From positions 1 to 64,000 of the forward strand of contig CAJTDX010000002.1 of the NCBI GenBank assembly GCA_910575155.1: 64,000 nt of DNA, read 5' to 3'. Shown here piece by piece: positions 45,494 to 55,054 of this stretch. Each line of letters begins with the position of its first letter. Position 1 is the first letter of the stretch. The position numbers and the translations under genes are program-made. Source of the stretch: Lachnospiraceae bacterium. GTDB taxonomy: Bacteria; Bacillota; Clostridia; Lachnospirales; Lachnospiraceae. Under the pieces are notes generated by a model. That model did no database searches, was not told the origin of the DNA, and worked only from the letters and a program-made list of their open reading frames with translations.

Positions 45494-46018
45494 ATGAAAA
45501 AATTAGAAGAATATGTAGTGAGTATTCCGGATTTTCCGGAGCCGGGAATTATTTTCAGGGACGTAACCAGTATCCTGCAGGATGCCGACGGATTACAGCT
45601 TGCCATCGACGGTCTGCTGGAAAGTCTGAAAGATGTAGAATACGACGTAGTGGTAGGGCCGGAATCCAGAGGATTTATTTTCGGAGTTCCGGTGGCGTAT
45701 GAGGCTCATAAGAGCTTTGTCCCGGTTCGGAAAAAAGGAAAGCTGCCCCGTGAGACGCTTCATGCAGAATACGATCTGGAATATGGAAGCGCCGTGATTG
45801 AGATACATAAAGACGCGATCAAACCGGGACAGAAAGTGGTGATTATTGACGATCTGATTGCCACAGGCGGAACCATTGAAGCAATTGTGGGGATGATTGA
45901 GCAGCTTGGCGGTGAAGTGGTAAAAATTTGTTTTGTGATGGAGCTTGCCGGGCTGAAGGGAAGAGACAAACTGAACGGTTACAGGATAGACAGTATTATC
46001 ACGTATGAAGGTAAATAA
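45494..46018 (+). CDS. apt: Adenine phosphoribosyltransferase
   Basis: The 174-residue purine salvage enzyme makes AMP from adenine and PRPP. The PRPP motif is [13 protein letters not shown], and the N-terminal [15 protein letters not shown] is typical. GGAGGATAAGATT precedes ATG 45494. Followed five bases later by ispF, so apt-ispF-acetyltransferase form a tight cluster. Confidence 0.96.
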   Translation: MKKLEEYVVSIPDFPEPGIIFRDVTSILQDADGLQLAIDGLLESLKDVEYDVVVGPESRGFIFGVPVAYEAHKSFVPVRKKGKLPRETLHAEYDLEYGSAVIEIHKDAIKPGQKVVIIDDLIATGGTIEAIVGMIEQLGGEVVKICFVMELAGLKGRDKLNGYRIDSIITYEGK

Positions 46019-46023
46019 AAACG

Positions 46024-46575
46024 ATGAGAGTTGGAATTGGATATGATGTTCACAGACTGACAAAGGAGCGCAAACTGATTTTGGGCGGAGTGGAAATTCC
46101 CCATACGATGGGTCTTGAGGGACATTCCGATGCAGATGTGCTGGTTCACGCGGTTATGGACGCTCTGCTGGGCGCGGCGGCGCTTAAAGATATTGGAAAA
46201 CATTTTCCGGACACAGATCCGGCCTATAAAGGAATTTCCAGTATGAAGCTGCTGGCGCATGTAGGGGAGCTGTTAAAAGACCAGGGCTATGTGATTGAAA
46301 ATATTGACGCTACTGTCATTGCGCAGAGGCCGAAGCTGCGTCCTTATATTGAACAGATGGAAACAAATATTGCCGCTGTGCTTGAGATTGCAGACAATCA
46401 GATTAATGTCAAGGCAACGACAGAGGAGAGGCTTGGATTTACCGGAAGGGAAGAAGGGATTTCCGCGCAGGCAGTCTGTTCCATCAGCGGCCTGTATGAG
46501 GCGAGCGCGCCGGTGTTTGACAGTGAGAAAAACTGCAGTCACTGCAGCGGCTGCAGTAAGCGGAAGGAATTGTAA
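46024..46575 (+). CDS. ispF: 2-C-methyl-D-erythritol 2,4-cyclodiphosphate synthase with Cys-rich tail
   Basis: A 183-residue MEP-pathway enzyme. Zinc and substrate motifs are GIGYDVHRL and [19 protein letters not shown], followed by [10 protein letters not shown] and a C-terminal [20 protein letters not shown] (core ends near residue 157). Unlike the usual 155-160 residues it carries an extra tail of about 25 residues ending [14 protein letters not shown], a CxxCxxC cluster that could bind metal. The acetyltransferase gene begins two bases after its stop. Confidence 0.93.
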   Translation: MRVGIGYDVHRLTKERKLILGGVEIPHTMGLEGHSDADVLVHAVMDALLGAAALKDIGKHFPDTDPAYKGISSMKLLAHVGELLKDQGYVIENIDATVIAQRPKLRPYIEQMETNIAAVLEIADNQINVKATTEERLGFTGREEGISAQAVCSISGLYEASAPVFDSEKNCSHCSGCSKRKEL

Positions 46576-46576
46576 T

Positions 46577-47746
46577 ATGAGCGGTTTTATACGGTATTTG
46601 CAGCAATGGGAGAAGCAAAAGACCAGGGGCTTGTATGAGACTGCTTTTCCGGAAGATTCCAGAAAATTTGTGGATTATTATTACCAGTGGAAAATCAGGG
46701 ATAATGAAATCATTGTGATGGAAGAAGACCAGTCTCTCAGGGACGGCTTCTTCCATGTTATGATTCATTTAAATCCTTATACCCTCAGGATAAACGGAAG
46801 ACAGGAAAAGATTCCTTATCTTGTGGCGGTGGCGACGGCTCCTTTTTGCCGCAGACAGGGAAAAATGGGGCGGGTCATGCAGTATATGCTGCGGGATCTG
46901 CAGCAGAAAAACGTGCCTTTTGCCTTCCTTACGCCAGCAGACCCTGCCTATTACAGAGGACAGGGATTTGTTTTTTTTCCGGATATGAATCTGACGGGAA
47001 TGATTCAGGAGAACGGTCAGGGAATGATTCAGGCGGCGAGCGCGCAGATTACTTATGCGGCGGAACAATCTCCGGGTTTTTTGAATGAGAAACGTAAATA
47101 TCGCGCCTGGTCAAAGGGAAGCCGGATCAACTGGCGTCAGGCAGAAACGGAGGATATTCCGGAAATGGTGTGTTTTTCTGAAAAAATTCTCAGTGAAAGG
47201 CATGATATGGTTATCAGCCGCGACAGCTATTATTACCAGCGTCTCCTGGCAGAGACCGCGGTGGAACATGGAGGCGTTTTGCTGCAAAGATATGGAAAAG
47301 ATTTGCGCGGAATGCTTACTTATGCAGTAACTGAGAGCAGCGAAGCACAGCTGCAGGCCATAGTGGAGATAAAGGAACTTTTGCTGGAGGAAATTGTTTC
47401 GCATAAGGAAGCGGTCAGTATTTGCCGGGATGCTCTGCAAAGAGCGGGAGCGCTCCAAACACCGCTTCCTGAGATAAGGTTTGCTTTTGAGAGGATGATG
47501 GTGCGCATTACAAGTCTTGCGGCGCTGGTTCCGTTGCTCAAAAGCCGGAGGCGCCGTTCTTTATCCGTGAAGGTTTCCGATCCTCTGATCGAGGCGAACA
47601 ATGGCTGTTTTCACATAATTCTGGACGGAAATGGCGGTAAAATTCAGCGGACTGCAGAGGAAGCGGTTGCGGAGGAGATGGATATTGCCAGCCTTACCGG
47701 AGAACTGTGGAAAGATTGTTCTGTATATCTGAACGAGTGGGTATGA
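46577..47746 (+). CDS. GNAT acetyltransferase, Eis-like
   Basis: A 389-residue protein with an N-terminal GNAT domain (about 1-135; VAVATAPFCRRQGKMGRVM is the acetyl-CoA loop and FAFLTPADPAYYRGQGF the following strand) and a second GNAT-like plus sterol-carrier-like C-terminal part, the plan of Eis family acetyltransferases. Substrates in this family include lysines and aminoglycosides; here unknown. Start ATG 46577 follows AAGGAATTGTAAT. Confidence 0.85.
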   Translation: MSGFIRYLQQWEKQKTRGLYETAFPEDSRKFVDYYYQWKIRDNEIIVMEEDQSLRDGFFHVMIHLNPYTLRINGRQEKIPYLVAVATAPFCRRQGKMGRVMQYMLRDLQQKNVPFAFLTPADPAYYRGQGFVFFPDMNLTGMIQENGQGMIQAASAQITYAAEQSPGFLNEKRKYRAWSKGSRINWRQAETEDIPEMVCFSEKILSERHDMVISRDSYYYQRLLAETAVEHGGVLLQRYGKDLRGMLTYAVTESSEAQLQAIVEIKELLLEEIVSHKEAVSICRDALQRAGALQTPLPEIRFAFERMMVRITSLAALVPLLKSRRRRSLSVKVSDPLIEANNGCFHIILDGNGGKIQRTAEEAVAEEMDIASLTGELWKDCSVYLNEWV

Positions 47747-47784
47747 GTGAACAGGCGGCGGAGAAATTCTTTTTTCTTTTCTTA

Positions 47785-47813
47785 TTGACAAAATCTAAGT
47801 TTCTGCATAAACT
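47785..47813 (+). promoter_or_regulatory. Promoter of cysE
   Basis: TTGACA, 17-base spacer, TAAACT, about 50 bases before the cysE start. No T-box is visible in the short leader. Confidence 0.65.
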
Positions 47814-47864
47814 AACTTTGAATCAGTGACAGGATTGTAAAATGAGAAAGGAAGCGTTCATGAT

Positions 47865-48557
47865 ATGGGGATGTTTCAGCAGATCAGAGAAGAGTATGAT
47901 GTTATAAGAGAGCGTGACCCTGCCATAAAGTCGCCTCTGGAGGTGCTATTATATCCCAGTTTCCGGGTGATGCTCAGCTATCGAAAGGCGCATAAGCAGT
48001 ATTTGAAAGGCCATTATTTCCGGGCGCGGAGGATTTCCCAGAAAGCGGCGCGCAAGACAGGCATAGAGATTCATCCGGGAGCCGTGATCGGCAGAGGTTT
48101 TTTTATTGACCACGGCAGCGGCGTGATTATTGGTGAAACTGCCATTATCGGGGATAACGTCACGCTTTATCAGGGAGTTACGCTGGGAGGAACCGGGAAA
48201 GAGACCGGAAAACGCCACCCAACCCTCTGCGATAATGTTATGGTGAGCGCCGGAGCCAAAGTAATCGGCTCGTTTACCATTGGAGAAAACAGTAAAATCG
48301 GCGCGGGAAGCGTGGTGCTGGAGGAGGTGCCTCCAAACTGTACCGTAGTTGGCGTGCCGGGAAGAATTGTGAAACGTGATAATATTAAGGTGCCCAGAAG
48401 CGATATGGACCAGGTTCATCTGCCCGACCCTGTGATGGAAGATATTACCGTACTTCAGCATGAAAATTCAGCATTGTGCAACAGGCTGATTGATCTGGAG
48501 AAAGAATTGCGGGAACTGAAAGAGCTGCAGACACCGACGCAGAAAAAGAACAGTTAA
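47865..48557 (+). CDS. cysE: Serine O-acetyltransferase
   Basis: The 230-residue enzyme makes O-acetylserine for cysteine synthesis. An N-terminal helical region is followed by the left-handed beta-helix with catalytic motifs [12 protein letters not shown] and [16 protein letters not shown] and GAGSVV. Placed before cysS with 17 bases between, coupling cysteine synthesis to Cys-tRNA charging. Confidence 0.95.
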   Translation: MGMFQQIREEYDVIRERDPAIKSPLEVLLYPSFRVMLSYRKAHKQYLKGHYFRARRISQKAARKTGIEIHPGAVIGRGFFIDHGSGVIIGETAIIGDNVTLYQGVTLGGTGKETGKRHPTLCDNVMVSAGAKVIGSFTIGENSKIGAGSVVLEEVPPNCTVVGVPGRIVKRDNIKVPRSDMDQVHLPDPVMEDITVLQHENSALCNRLIDLEKELRELKELQTPTQKKNS

Positions 48558-48574
48558 GAAATCAGGAGGAATAC

Positions 48575-49981
48575 ATGAAGGTTTACAATACATTGAGCAG
48601 AACAAAGGAAGAATTTCAGCCTTTAGAAGAAGGAAAAGTGAAAATGTATGTGTGCGGCCCCACCGTATACAATTTTATCCACATTGGAAACGCGCGTCCG
48701 ATGATTGTATTTGATACTGTGCGCCGCTATATGGAATACAAAGGATATGAGGTAAACTTTGTATCAAATTTTACAGATGTGGATGATAAGATTATAAAAA
48801 AGGCGGTAGAGGAAGGCGTTGATTCCCGGGAGATTTCCAGCCGCTATATAGAGGAATGCAAAAAGGATATGGCGGCTATGAATGTAAAACCCGCCACCCT
48901 TCATCCGCTTGCCACGCAGGAAATCGGCGGTATGCTGGAAATGATTTCCACACTGATTGAGAAGGGTTTCGCCTATGCGGTTAAAGACGGAACCGTTTAT
49001 TTCCGGACCAGGAAATTCGAAGAGTACGGCAAATTGTCCCACAAGAATCTCGATGATTTACAGGCGGGGCACCGGGAGATCAAAGTGACCGGGGAGGAGA
49101 AGGAAGACGCCCTGGATTTTGTGCTGTGGAAACCGAAGAAAGAAGGAGAGCCTTACTGGGAGTCTCCCTGGTGCCAGGGCAGGCCGGGCTGGCATATAGA
49201 GTGTTCTGTGATGGCGAAAAAGTATCTGGGAGAGGAAATTGATATCCATGCCGGCGGCGAGGATCTGATTTTTCCCCATCATGAAAATGAGATTGCGCAG
49301 AGTGAGGCGTGCAATGGAAAAATCTTCTCGAAATATTGGCTTCACAATGGATTTTTAAATATTGATAACAGGAAAATGTCGAAATCCCTGGGAAATTTCT
49401 TTACGGTGAGAGAGATCAGTGAAACATATGATCTGCAGGTACTGCGTTTCTTTATGCTCAGCGCTCATTACAGGAGTCCTTTGAATTTCAGCGCGGATCT
49501 GATGGAAGCGGCCAAAAACGGGCTGGAGCGTATTGTAAATGCGGCGGAGAATCTCAGGCATTTGAAGAAGAATGCCAGATCGGCGTCCATGACGGAAGAG
49601 GAACGTGAAATCTGGAAGGGCAGCGATGTATTTGTGGAGAAATTTGAAGCGGCTATGGATGATGATTTCAACACGGCGGACGCCATTGCCTGTGTTTTTG
49701 AGCTGGTAAAATACAGTAATACCAGAGTAAATGAGGAAAGCTCCGCGGAATTGTCAGAACGCCTTGGCGGACGTTTGCAGCAGCTTTGCGATATTTTAGG
49801 GATTCTGTTGGAACAAAAAGAGGACATTCTGGATGAAGAAATTGAGCGTCTGATTGCAGAACGCCAGGCAGCCAGAAAAGACAGGAATTTTGCGCGGGCA
49901 GATGAAATCCGTGAGATCCTGCTGAACAAGGGAATTGTTTTGGAAGATACCAGAGAAGGGGTAAAATGGAAAAGGGCATAA
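48575..49981 (+). CDS. cysS: Cysteinyl-tRNA synthetase
   Basis: A 468-residue class I synthetase. HIGH-type motif is HIGN in [11 protein letters not shown], the zinc site uses the CGPTVYN cysteine plus later Cys/His residues ([13 protein letters not shown]), and the KMSKS motif is [20 protein letters not shown] precedes the start. The mini-RNase III gene overlaps its end by 16 bases. Confidence 0.97.
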   Translation: MKVYNTLSRTKEEFQPLEEGKVKMYVCGPTVYNFIHIGNARPMIVFDTVRRYMEYKGYEVNFVSNFTDVDDKIIKKAVEEGVDSREISSRYIEECKKDMAAMNVKPATLHPLATQEIGGMLEMISTLIEKGFAYAVKDGTVYFRTRKFEEYGKLSHKNLDDLQAGHREIKVTGEEKEDALDFVLWKPKKEGEPYWESPWCQGRPGWHIECSVMAKKYLGEEIDIHAGGEDLIFPHHENEIAQSEACNGKIFSKYWLHNGFLNIDNRKMSKSLGNFFTVREISETYDLQVLRFFMLSAHYRSPLNFSADLMEAAKNGLERIVNAAENLRHLKKNARSASMTEEEREIWKGSDVFVEKFEAAMDDDFNTADAIACVFELVKYSNTRVNEESSAELSERLGGRLQQLCDILGILLEQKEDILDEEIERLIAERQAARKDRNFARADEIREILLNKGIVLEDTREGVKWKRA

Positions 49982-50421
49982 ATGCATATTTTTTAAAGAA
50001 ATTTGGCATGGAAGGCCAGGATATCCGCAGTTATTCTCCTCTGGTGCTTGCCTATATCGGGGACGCGATCTATGATCTTGCGATCCGTTCCCTGGTGGTG
50101 GGAAAGGGCAATACGCATGTAAATAACCTCCACAGACAGGCAAGCCAGCTTGTGAAAGCGCACACGCAGTCTGAACTGGCCGGGGCGCTGATGCAGGAGC
50201 TGACAAAGGAGGAACTTGCAGTGTATAAGCGGGGCAGAAATGCCAAATCGCCCACTATGGCAAAAAATGCCACCATGGGAGAGTACCGGAGGGCGACTGG
50301 TTTTGAGGCGCTGATGGGCTATTTATATCTGGAAGACAACATGGAACGGCTTATGGAGCTGGTTCTTTACGGGCTTGAGAAAATTGGAAAAGGAGTACAG
50401 GGTTGCGATACGAAGAATTAA
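49966..50421 (+). CDS. mrnC: Mini-ribonuclease III
   Basis: A 151-residue RNase III catalytic domain without a dsRNA-binding domain; it matures 23S rRNA ends in Bacillota. Signature [14 protein letters not shown] and later acidic residues in [11 protein letters not shown] provide the metal site. It overlaps cysS upstream and rlmB downstream (19 bases), the usual cysS-mrnC-rlmB order. Confidence 0.95.
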   Translation: MEKGINAYFLKKFGMEGQDIRSYSPLVLAYIGDAIYDLAIRSLVVGKGNTHVNNLHRQASQLVKAHTQSELAGALMQELTKEELAVYKRGRNAKSPTMAKNATMGEYRRATGFEALMGYLYLEDNMERLMELVLYGLEKIGKGVQGCDTKN

Positions 50422-51140
50422 CGATTGAAGGGAGAAATGCAGTTCTTGAAGCGTTTCGTTCCGGAAAAACCATAGACAAGCTGTTTGTACTTGACGGCTG
50501 CCAGGACGGACCGGTCAGGTCCATTGTCAGAGAAGCGAAAAAGCACGATACAATTTTAAATTATGTGACGAAAGAGCGTTTGGACCAGCTCTCAGAGACG
50601 AAAAAGCATCAGGGAGTGATTGCGTTTGCAGCAGCTTATGAATATGCCCAGGTGGAGGATCTGCTGAAAGCGGCAGAGCAGAAAAATGAACCTCCTTTTT
50701 TGATTTTGCTTGACAATATTGAAGATCCGCATAATCTGGGAGCGATTATCCGTACGGCAAATCTTGCCGGCGCTCACGGGGTGATTATTCCCAAACGCAG
50801 AGCGGCGGGGCTTACTGCTACAGTGGCGAAAACCTCAGCCGGGGCGCTGAATTATACGCCGGTGGCCAAAGTAACGAATCTTTCCCAGACGATCAGGGAA
50901 CTGAAGGAGCAGGGGATCTGGTTTGTCTGCGCCGATATGGATGGTACGGTGATGTACCAGCTGGATTTGAAAGGGCCGATTGGGCTGGTAATTGGCAGCG
51001 AGGGGGAAGGCGTCAGCAAGCTGGTAAAGGAAACCTGTGATTTTACGGCTTCCATTCCCATGGCGGGGGAGATTGATTCGCTGAACGCCTCTGTGGCGGC
51101 GGGCGTGCTTGCCTATGAAATTGTGCGCCAGAGAATGTAG
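50403..51140 (+). CDS. rlmB: 23S rRNA 2'-O-ribose methyltransferase, TrmH family
   Basis: A 245-residue SPOUT methyltransferase with an N-terminal L30e-like substrate-binding domain (about 1-80) and a trefoil-knot catalytic domain (LILLDNIEDPHNLGAIIRTA, LVIGSEGEGVS, IPMAGEIDSLNASVA). It methylates a ribose in 23S rRNA; orthologues act at G2251. The start is TTG 50403 with AAGGAG eight bases upstream. Confidence 0.94.
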   Translation: MRYEELTIEGRNAVLEAFRSGKTIDKLFVLDGCQDGPVRSIVREAKKHDTILNYVTKERLDQLSETKKHQGVIAFAAAYEYAQVEDLLKAAEQKNEPPFLILLDNIEDPHNLGAIIRTANLAGAHGVIIPKRRAAGLTATVAKTSAGALNYTPVAKVTNLSQTIRELKEQGIWFVCADMDGTVMYQLDLKGPIGLVIGSEGEGVSKLVKETCDFTASIPMAGEIDSLNASVAAGVLAYEIVRQRM

Positions 51141-51274
51141 TTTTAACGCTTTGGCGTTCAGGGAACAAAAAAGAGCGGGAAATGGCTGAATCATATAGCG
51201 GAGACAATCCTTGTCAGCCGTGCAGAACGAATGCGGCGGTTATTTATTAACAACGATTTATAGAGGGAATCAAT

Positions 51275-51883
51275 TTGCAGAAAGAGTCAGAATATCAGAA
51301 TGAAAAGGATGAAATCCTGATCGAGCAGCTTCGCGGCGGTCAGGAAGAGATTACAGAGTATATTATGGAAAAATACAAAAATCTGGTGAGGAAGCGTGCG
51401 AATACCATGTTTCTGATGGGGGGAGACACCGATGATCTGATTCAGGAGGGAATGATTGGATTGTTTAAGGCTATCCGGGATTTCCAGATGGAACGGGACG
51501 TCTCCTTTTATCGTTTTGCGGATCTTTGTATTACCAGACAGATTTACCATGCAGTGGAAGCGTCCCAGCGCAAAAAGCACCAGCCATTGAATACATATGT
51601 CTCTTTGAACGCGCAGATGGGACAGGAAGGGGAGGGCACGCTTCTGGATTTGCTGGAATCTCTGGAAAATATGAATCCGGAACAGCTTCTCATTGACCGT
51701 GAAAATATGCAGGCGGTTCAGGAAAAACTGAAAAAAAATCTGAGTTCCTTTGAACAGCAGGTGCTGCATATGTATCTTGGAGGTATGAATTACAGGCAGA
51801 TTGCAGAGGAGCTTGGAAAGGAACCGAAAGCGGTTGATAATGCACTGCAACGCATCCGCGGGAAATTTTCAAAAAAGGAATGA
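51275..51883 (+). CDS. sigH: RNA polymerase sigma factor SigH type
   Basis: A 202-residue sigma-70 family factor of the Spo0H/SigH group: region 2 with DDLIQEGMIGLFKAIRDF and region 4 with MNYRQIAEELGKEPKAVDNA. SigH controls early sporulation and transition-state genes; its location after rlmB matches the conserved clostridial order. Start TTG 51275 follows GAGGGAATCAA. A tRNA-Thr follows. Confidence 0.93.
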   Translation: MQKESEYQNEKDEILIEQLRGGQEEITEYIMEKYKNLVRKRANTMFLMGGDTDDLIQEGMIGLFKAIRDFQMERDVSFYRFADLCITRQIYHAVEASQRKKHQPLNTYVSLNAQMGQEGEGTLLDLLESLENMNPEQLLIDRENMQAVQEKLKKNLSSFEQQVLHMYLGGMNYRQIAEELGKEPKAVDNALQRIRGKFSKKE

Positions 51884-51901
51884 AAAAATTGCAAAAAAAT
51901 A

Positions 51902-51930
51902 TTGACAATGCGGATAATTTGTAGTATATT
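51902..51930 (+). promoter_or_regulatory. Promoter of tRNA-Thr
   Basis: TTGACA, 17-base spacer, TATATT, about 35 bases before the tRNA. Confidence 0.75.
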
Positions 51931-51965
51931 AGACAAGTCGGTTGGACAAGCAACCACATAAGAAC

Positions 51966-52038
51966 GCTGCTGTGGCTCAGTCGGTAGAGCGTCGCATTGG
52001 TAGTGCGGAGGTCACGGGTCCGATTCCCGTCAGCAGCT
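51966..52038 (+). tRNA. tRNA-Thr (GGT)
   Basis: 73 bases without CCA. Acceptor GCTGCTG pairs with CAGCAGC; the anticodon loop TTGGTAG gives GGT; T arm ACGGGTCCGATTCCCGT. It marks the left edge of the accessory segment that follows. Confidence 0.95.
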
Positions 52039-52172
52039 TTTAGAATTGCCGTAAAATCAAAGCTTTTAGAGATAGGTCGTCAAAAAGGCGATCACAATAT
52101 ATGTTTTTGTTTTGTGAGCGGTAAGAAAGAAATAATACAGCATATTGTGTAATGAAATATTTGAACATTATC

Positions 52173-52219
52173 AAAAGCCCATAACTGGTGAAATTAATTT
52201 ATCAGTTGTGGGCTTTTTT
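52173..52219 (+). terminator. Terminator downstream of tRNA-Thr
   Basis: AAAAGCCCATAACTG pairs with CAGTTGTGGGCTTTT, followed by TT. Confidence 0.8.
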
Positions 52220-52389
52220 GGTGCCCGAATGAATGGGCTGCGCAGATCAGGGACTGCCAGAGCCGCCTGGCTGTCATGAGCGTTGTCGGTTGGTGTGCCA
52301 GGTTTTATATCTGTCAAGGAGACACGCTGAGGAAATTGTGAGAGTGACATAATTTTCTGGTTTATCTAGGAGAACTCGTCTGTCTGTCA

Positions 52390-52720
52390 GTATCCCCTTT
52401 TCTCTGTCCTTTCCCTTGCTTTTTCAACTGTCTTTTTACAGACACATTTTCCGGAAATTCTTTCTCAGTAAAATATAGCCTGACATCTTCCGGTAGGTTT
52501 TCTTGATTTGCCTTTGAGTCAGTACAAAATCCGCCCGTTTCTGCCGAATTTTCTTTGCAATTGCTGTTTGTGTTCCCATGGTATTTGATGTGATTATGGT
52601 TCCCTTTATGTTCAGTCAGGTAATGCAGGTAATTGCCTTGATTTCATTCGTTTTTTCTTCTACACATTTTTGTCCAAGGCAGAACCCCTTCTCACTTACT
52701 GCATTGACTAAAATGTTCAT
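52390..52720 (-). pseudogene. ISAs1-family transposase fragment, frameshifted
   Basis: Read on the minus strand across at least two frameshifts, the segment gives VSEKGFCLGQKCVEEKTNEI, then KGTIITSNTMGTQTAIAKKI and ADFVL, then LPEDVRLYFTEKEF. These are consecutive blocks of the ISAs1 (H-repeat-associated) DDE transposase catalytic core, in order. Both ends of the gene are missing and I see no terminal inverted repeats. It lies between tRNA-Thr and the AT-rich operon, evidence that this spot has received mobile DNA. Confidence 0.75.
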
Positions 52721-52767
52721 AATTTATACATTCATGCGTTTGTCGTGGCAAGAAAGCAATGATGTAT

Positions 52768-52795
52768 TTGCAAATAAGGTGGAATGTGATATAAT
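52768..52795 (+). promoter_or_regulatory. Promoter of the AT-rich operon
   Basis: TTGCAA, 16-base spacer, TATAAT, about 45 bases before the first gene. No other promoter is evident within the operon, whose genes overlap or nearly abut. Confidence 0.6.
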
Positions 52796-52838
52796 TAAAA
52801 AATTACTACCATAATTTTTGTAAAAAGGAGAAATATAT

Positions 52839-53213
52839 ATGCATGAAATAAAAAGCGTAAGTCCCAAAGTGCTTTATCCCATGACAACAATAGATTCAAT
52901 TAATCCAGATACGTTAGAAAGGGTGACTCTTGATATAAGAAATGGAACAGATATGCCAATAATTCAAGTTATTGAATTTAGAGGATATTATATCATCTGG
53001 GATGGGAATTATGAAATGATTGCAGCAAATATAATTGGAAAATCAAAAGTTAATGTCGAGGTAGTACCGTTGGAACAACAAAATAGCTGGGCTTCTGAAG
53101 AGAATATTGCCAAACAACTGGCAGCAGTGAGCATGAACGCATTATATGATTTTGAAGCATTAGGAGGATTTAATTATTCAGAATATCCTGGTTTCTATAA
53201 AGGAGGTAAATAA
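52839..53213 (+). CDS. ParB/Srx-like small protein, first gene of the island operon
   Basis: A 124-residue protein. The middle, IIQVIEFRGYYIIWDGNYE followed by MIAANIIGKSKVNVEVV, resembles the ParB N-terminal/sulfiredoxin-like fold (usual pattern: a strand with a polar turn, then DGHHR and a helix with AA), but the canonical DGHHR is DGNYE here, so catalytic activity is uncertain. The C-terminal 40 residues are unique. AAAAAGGAGAAATATAT precedes ATG 52839. Five bases separate it from the phosphoesterase gene. Base composition of this gene and the next four is clearly more AT-rich than flanking genes. Confidence 0.6.
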   Translation: MHEIKSVSPKVLYPMTTIDSINPDTLERVTLDIRNGTDMPIIQVIEFRGYYIIWDGNYEMIAANIIGKSKVNVEVVPLEQQNSWASEENIAKQLAAVSMNALYDFEALGGFNYSEYPGFYKGGK

Positions 53214-53218
53214 TTAAA

Positions 53219-55054
53219 ATGTATATTATACAAATGGCGGATTTGCACATAGGGTCCTCTGATTCGACAATACCTGCAGAGAAAGAAATTCTCTTGAAAA
53301 GTGTAGAGCTTATAAAAAAACTGATTCCCAGTGGGGAAATCGTTTTAATATGCTTATGTGGTGATATTATAGATAGTAAAGGGATGAATCCAGGATCCGA
53401 TGATCAAATCAAAGATAGATATGAAAAAGCTGAAAACCTGATCAATAAATTTAAAGCTGAAATAAAAAAAGAATACAATGTTATCATAAAATGTTGTCCA
53501 GGGAATCATGATGCAACGCATATAGATGATTTGGCGAAATTTATTTCAAATGTAGATGATGAAGATTCTAAAGATAGATTAGAAAAGTGTTATACAGTTG
53601 AAATTCAAAAGTTAGAAACTAAGATTATTTTTGTAAATTCTTGCAAAGAAAATCAACATGAAAAAGGATGTATTGATTATGATGCGCTAGAACAGGAATT
53701 AATAGATTTAGGACAAGATACTAAAAAAATTATTGTTTTGCATCATACTGTTATGAGCATGTTTGAAGAGGACAGTTCACCTATTAGAAACGCAGCGAAG
53801 CTAATCAATTTGATCGATAAATATAATGTAATAGGTGTTTTGCATGGACATATTCATGGAAGAGAAATTTTAAGTTTAGGGCAAAAGCAATGTAAAATAA
53901 TCGGAACAGGTGCATTGTTCAGCAGAAATTATAAAAATGTTAATTCACAATTTAATATTATAGAGCTTAAAAGTAATATTTTTAAAAAGATTTTAAATTG
54001 TAGATACCTTGCAGATGGTGGAAATGAGCCATGGGATGTAAAAGATTTGAAGGATTCTGGAATTAGTAGTATTTTTTCGGGAAACACTTTCTCAAATGTT
54101 TATCATCAGTTGATGGATACTTTAAACGTCATGACGCCAATTTATAATATGAGAATGGAAATTAAATCTAAATATAAAGAATTTGTTCAGGATTTGGAAG
54201 AATTTTTTAATGAAGATAAGTTAAAAATAGGAGATAATGAATGGTCATATTTTGATTTAGCAAAGATGTGGCAGGCTGATGAGGTACCAGAACAACTTTA
54301 TTTTAATCATGGCTCTTATTATAAAATGAAAGAAATGAGTGGAATCGAATATGTTATTGATATATTGAAGAAAAAGCCAACGAGCAATCGGATTGAGTTG
54401 TCGACATATAATATGGAAAATATAGAGGAATCATTGGACGATAAAAATTATTTACCATCACTTACATCGATTCAATTTGGAAAAGATGGAGAAAAACTAA
54501 TTGTTCATATGTATTTACGTGCATTAGAGGCGAAACAATTTTTAAAAATAAATATTTGTGAAATAGACTATTTGTTAAAAAAAATAAAGGATAGCGCCAT
54601 TACATTTAAAGATGTGGAAGTCGTAATATCGGCATTTAGGGTTCAGAAGATAGATAAATTTCACTGCTTTTTAAAGGCAGAAATAGATGCGATGGATGAT
54701 ACACGCCTTACTACAATTGTAAACTATAGAAAATTTTCGGAGCTTTATAAATTGATCAAAGAAAAAAAAGATGGTCAGGAAACTGTAATAAAAACGAAAG
54801 GACTTGATCAAGTTTATAAAGCAATGAAATCTTCTAATGCTGAGATGTTAGCGAGTGGAAAAAAAGAAATATATAGCAAAAATCTTATTACGCTCTTAAA
54901 AAAAGTTTTGGAAGAATATGAAAAATTGGACAGGATACATAAGAACGAATCAATTCAAAATGATAGCGGAAAAAATTATGAAAAAAATATAGATAGTTTG
55001 TTAGGAGAAATACTGCAAAGTATAAAAGAACTTGAAAAGGTGGAAACTTCATGA
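53219..55054 (+). CDS. Metallophosphoesterase fused to a thymidylate-synthase-like domain
   Basis: The 611-residue protein has an N-terminal calcineurin-like phosphoesterase (about 1-250) with all motifs: ADLHIG (Asp8, His10), CGDIID (Asp49), GNHD (95-98), HH (175-176) and GHIHG (210-214). After a helical linker, residues about 350-515 fit a thymidylate-synthase-like fold: NHGSYYKM, then LKKKPTSNRIEL, then LPSLTSIQF, MYLRALEAKQF and KINICEIDYLL. Spacing from Ser414 to Arg434 (20) and to Asn445 (31) equals that of Cys146, Arg166 and Asn177 in E. coli ThyA, but the nucleophilic Cys is Ser. The last 100 residues are helical. I infer binding of a pyrimidine nucleotide rather than dTMP synthesis. 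The stop overlaps the MazG-like start. Confidence 0.75.
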   Translation: MYIIQMADLHIGSSDSTIPAEKEILLKSVELIKKLIPSGEIVLICLCGDIIDSKGMNPGSDDQIKDRYEKAENLINKFKAEIKKEYNVIIKCCPGNHDATHIDDLAKFISNVDDEDSKDRLEKCYTVEIQKLETKIIFVNSCKENQHEKGCIDYDALEQELIDLGQDTKKIIVLHHTVMSMFEEDSSPIRNAAKLINLIDKYNVIGVLHGHIHGREILSLGQKQCKIIGTGALFSRNYKNVNSQFNIIELKSNIFKKILNCRYLADGGNEPWDVKDLKDSGISSIFSGNTFSNVYHQLMDTLNVMTPIYNMRMEIKSKYKEFVQDLEEFFNEDKLKIGDNEWSYFDLAKMWQADEVPEQLYFNHGSYYKMKEMSGIEYVIDILKKKPTSNRIELSTYNMENIEESLDDKNYLPSLTSIQFGKDGEKLIVHMYLRALEAKQFLKINICEIDYLLKKIKDSAITFKDVEVVISAFRVQKIDKFHCFLKAEIDAMDDTRLTTIVNYRKFSELYKLIKEKKDGQETVIKTKGLDQVYKAMKSSNAEMLASGKKEIYSKNLITLLKKVLEEYEKLDRIHKNESIQNDSGKNYEKNIDSLLGEILQSIKELEKVETS

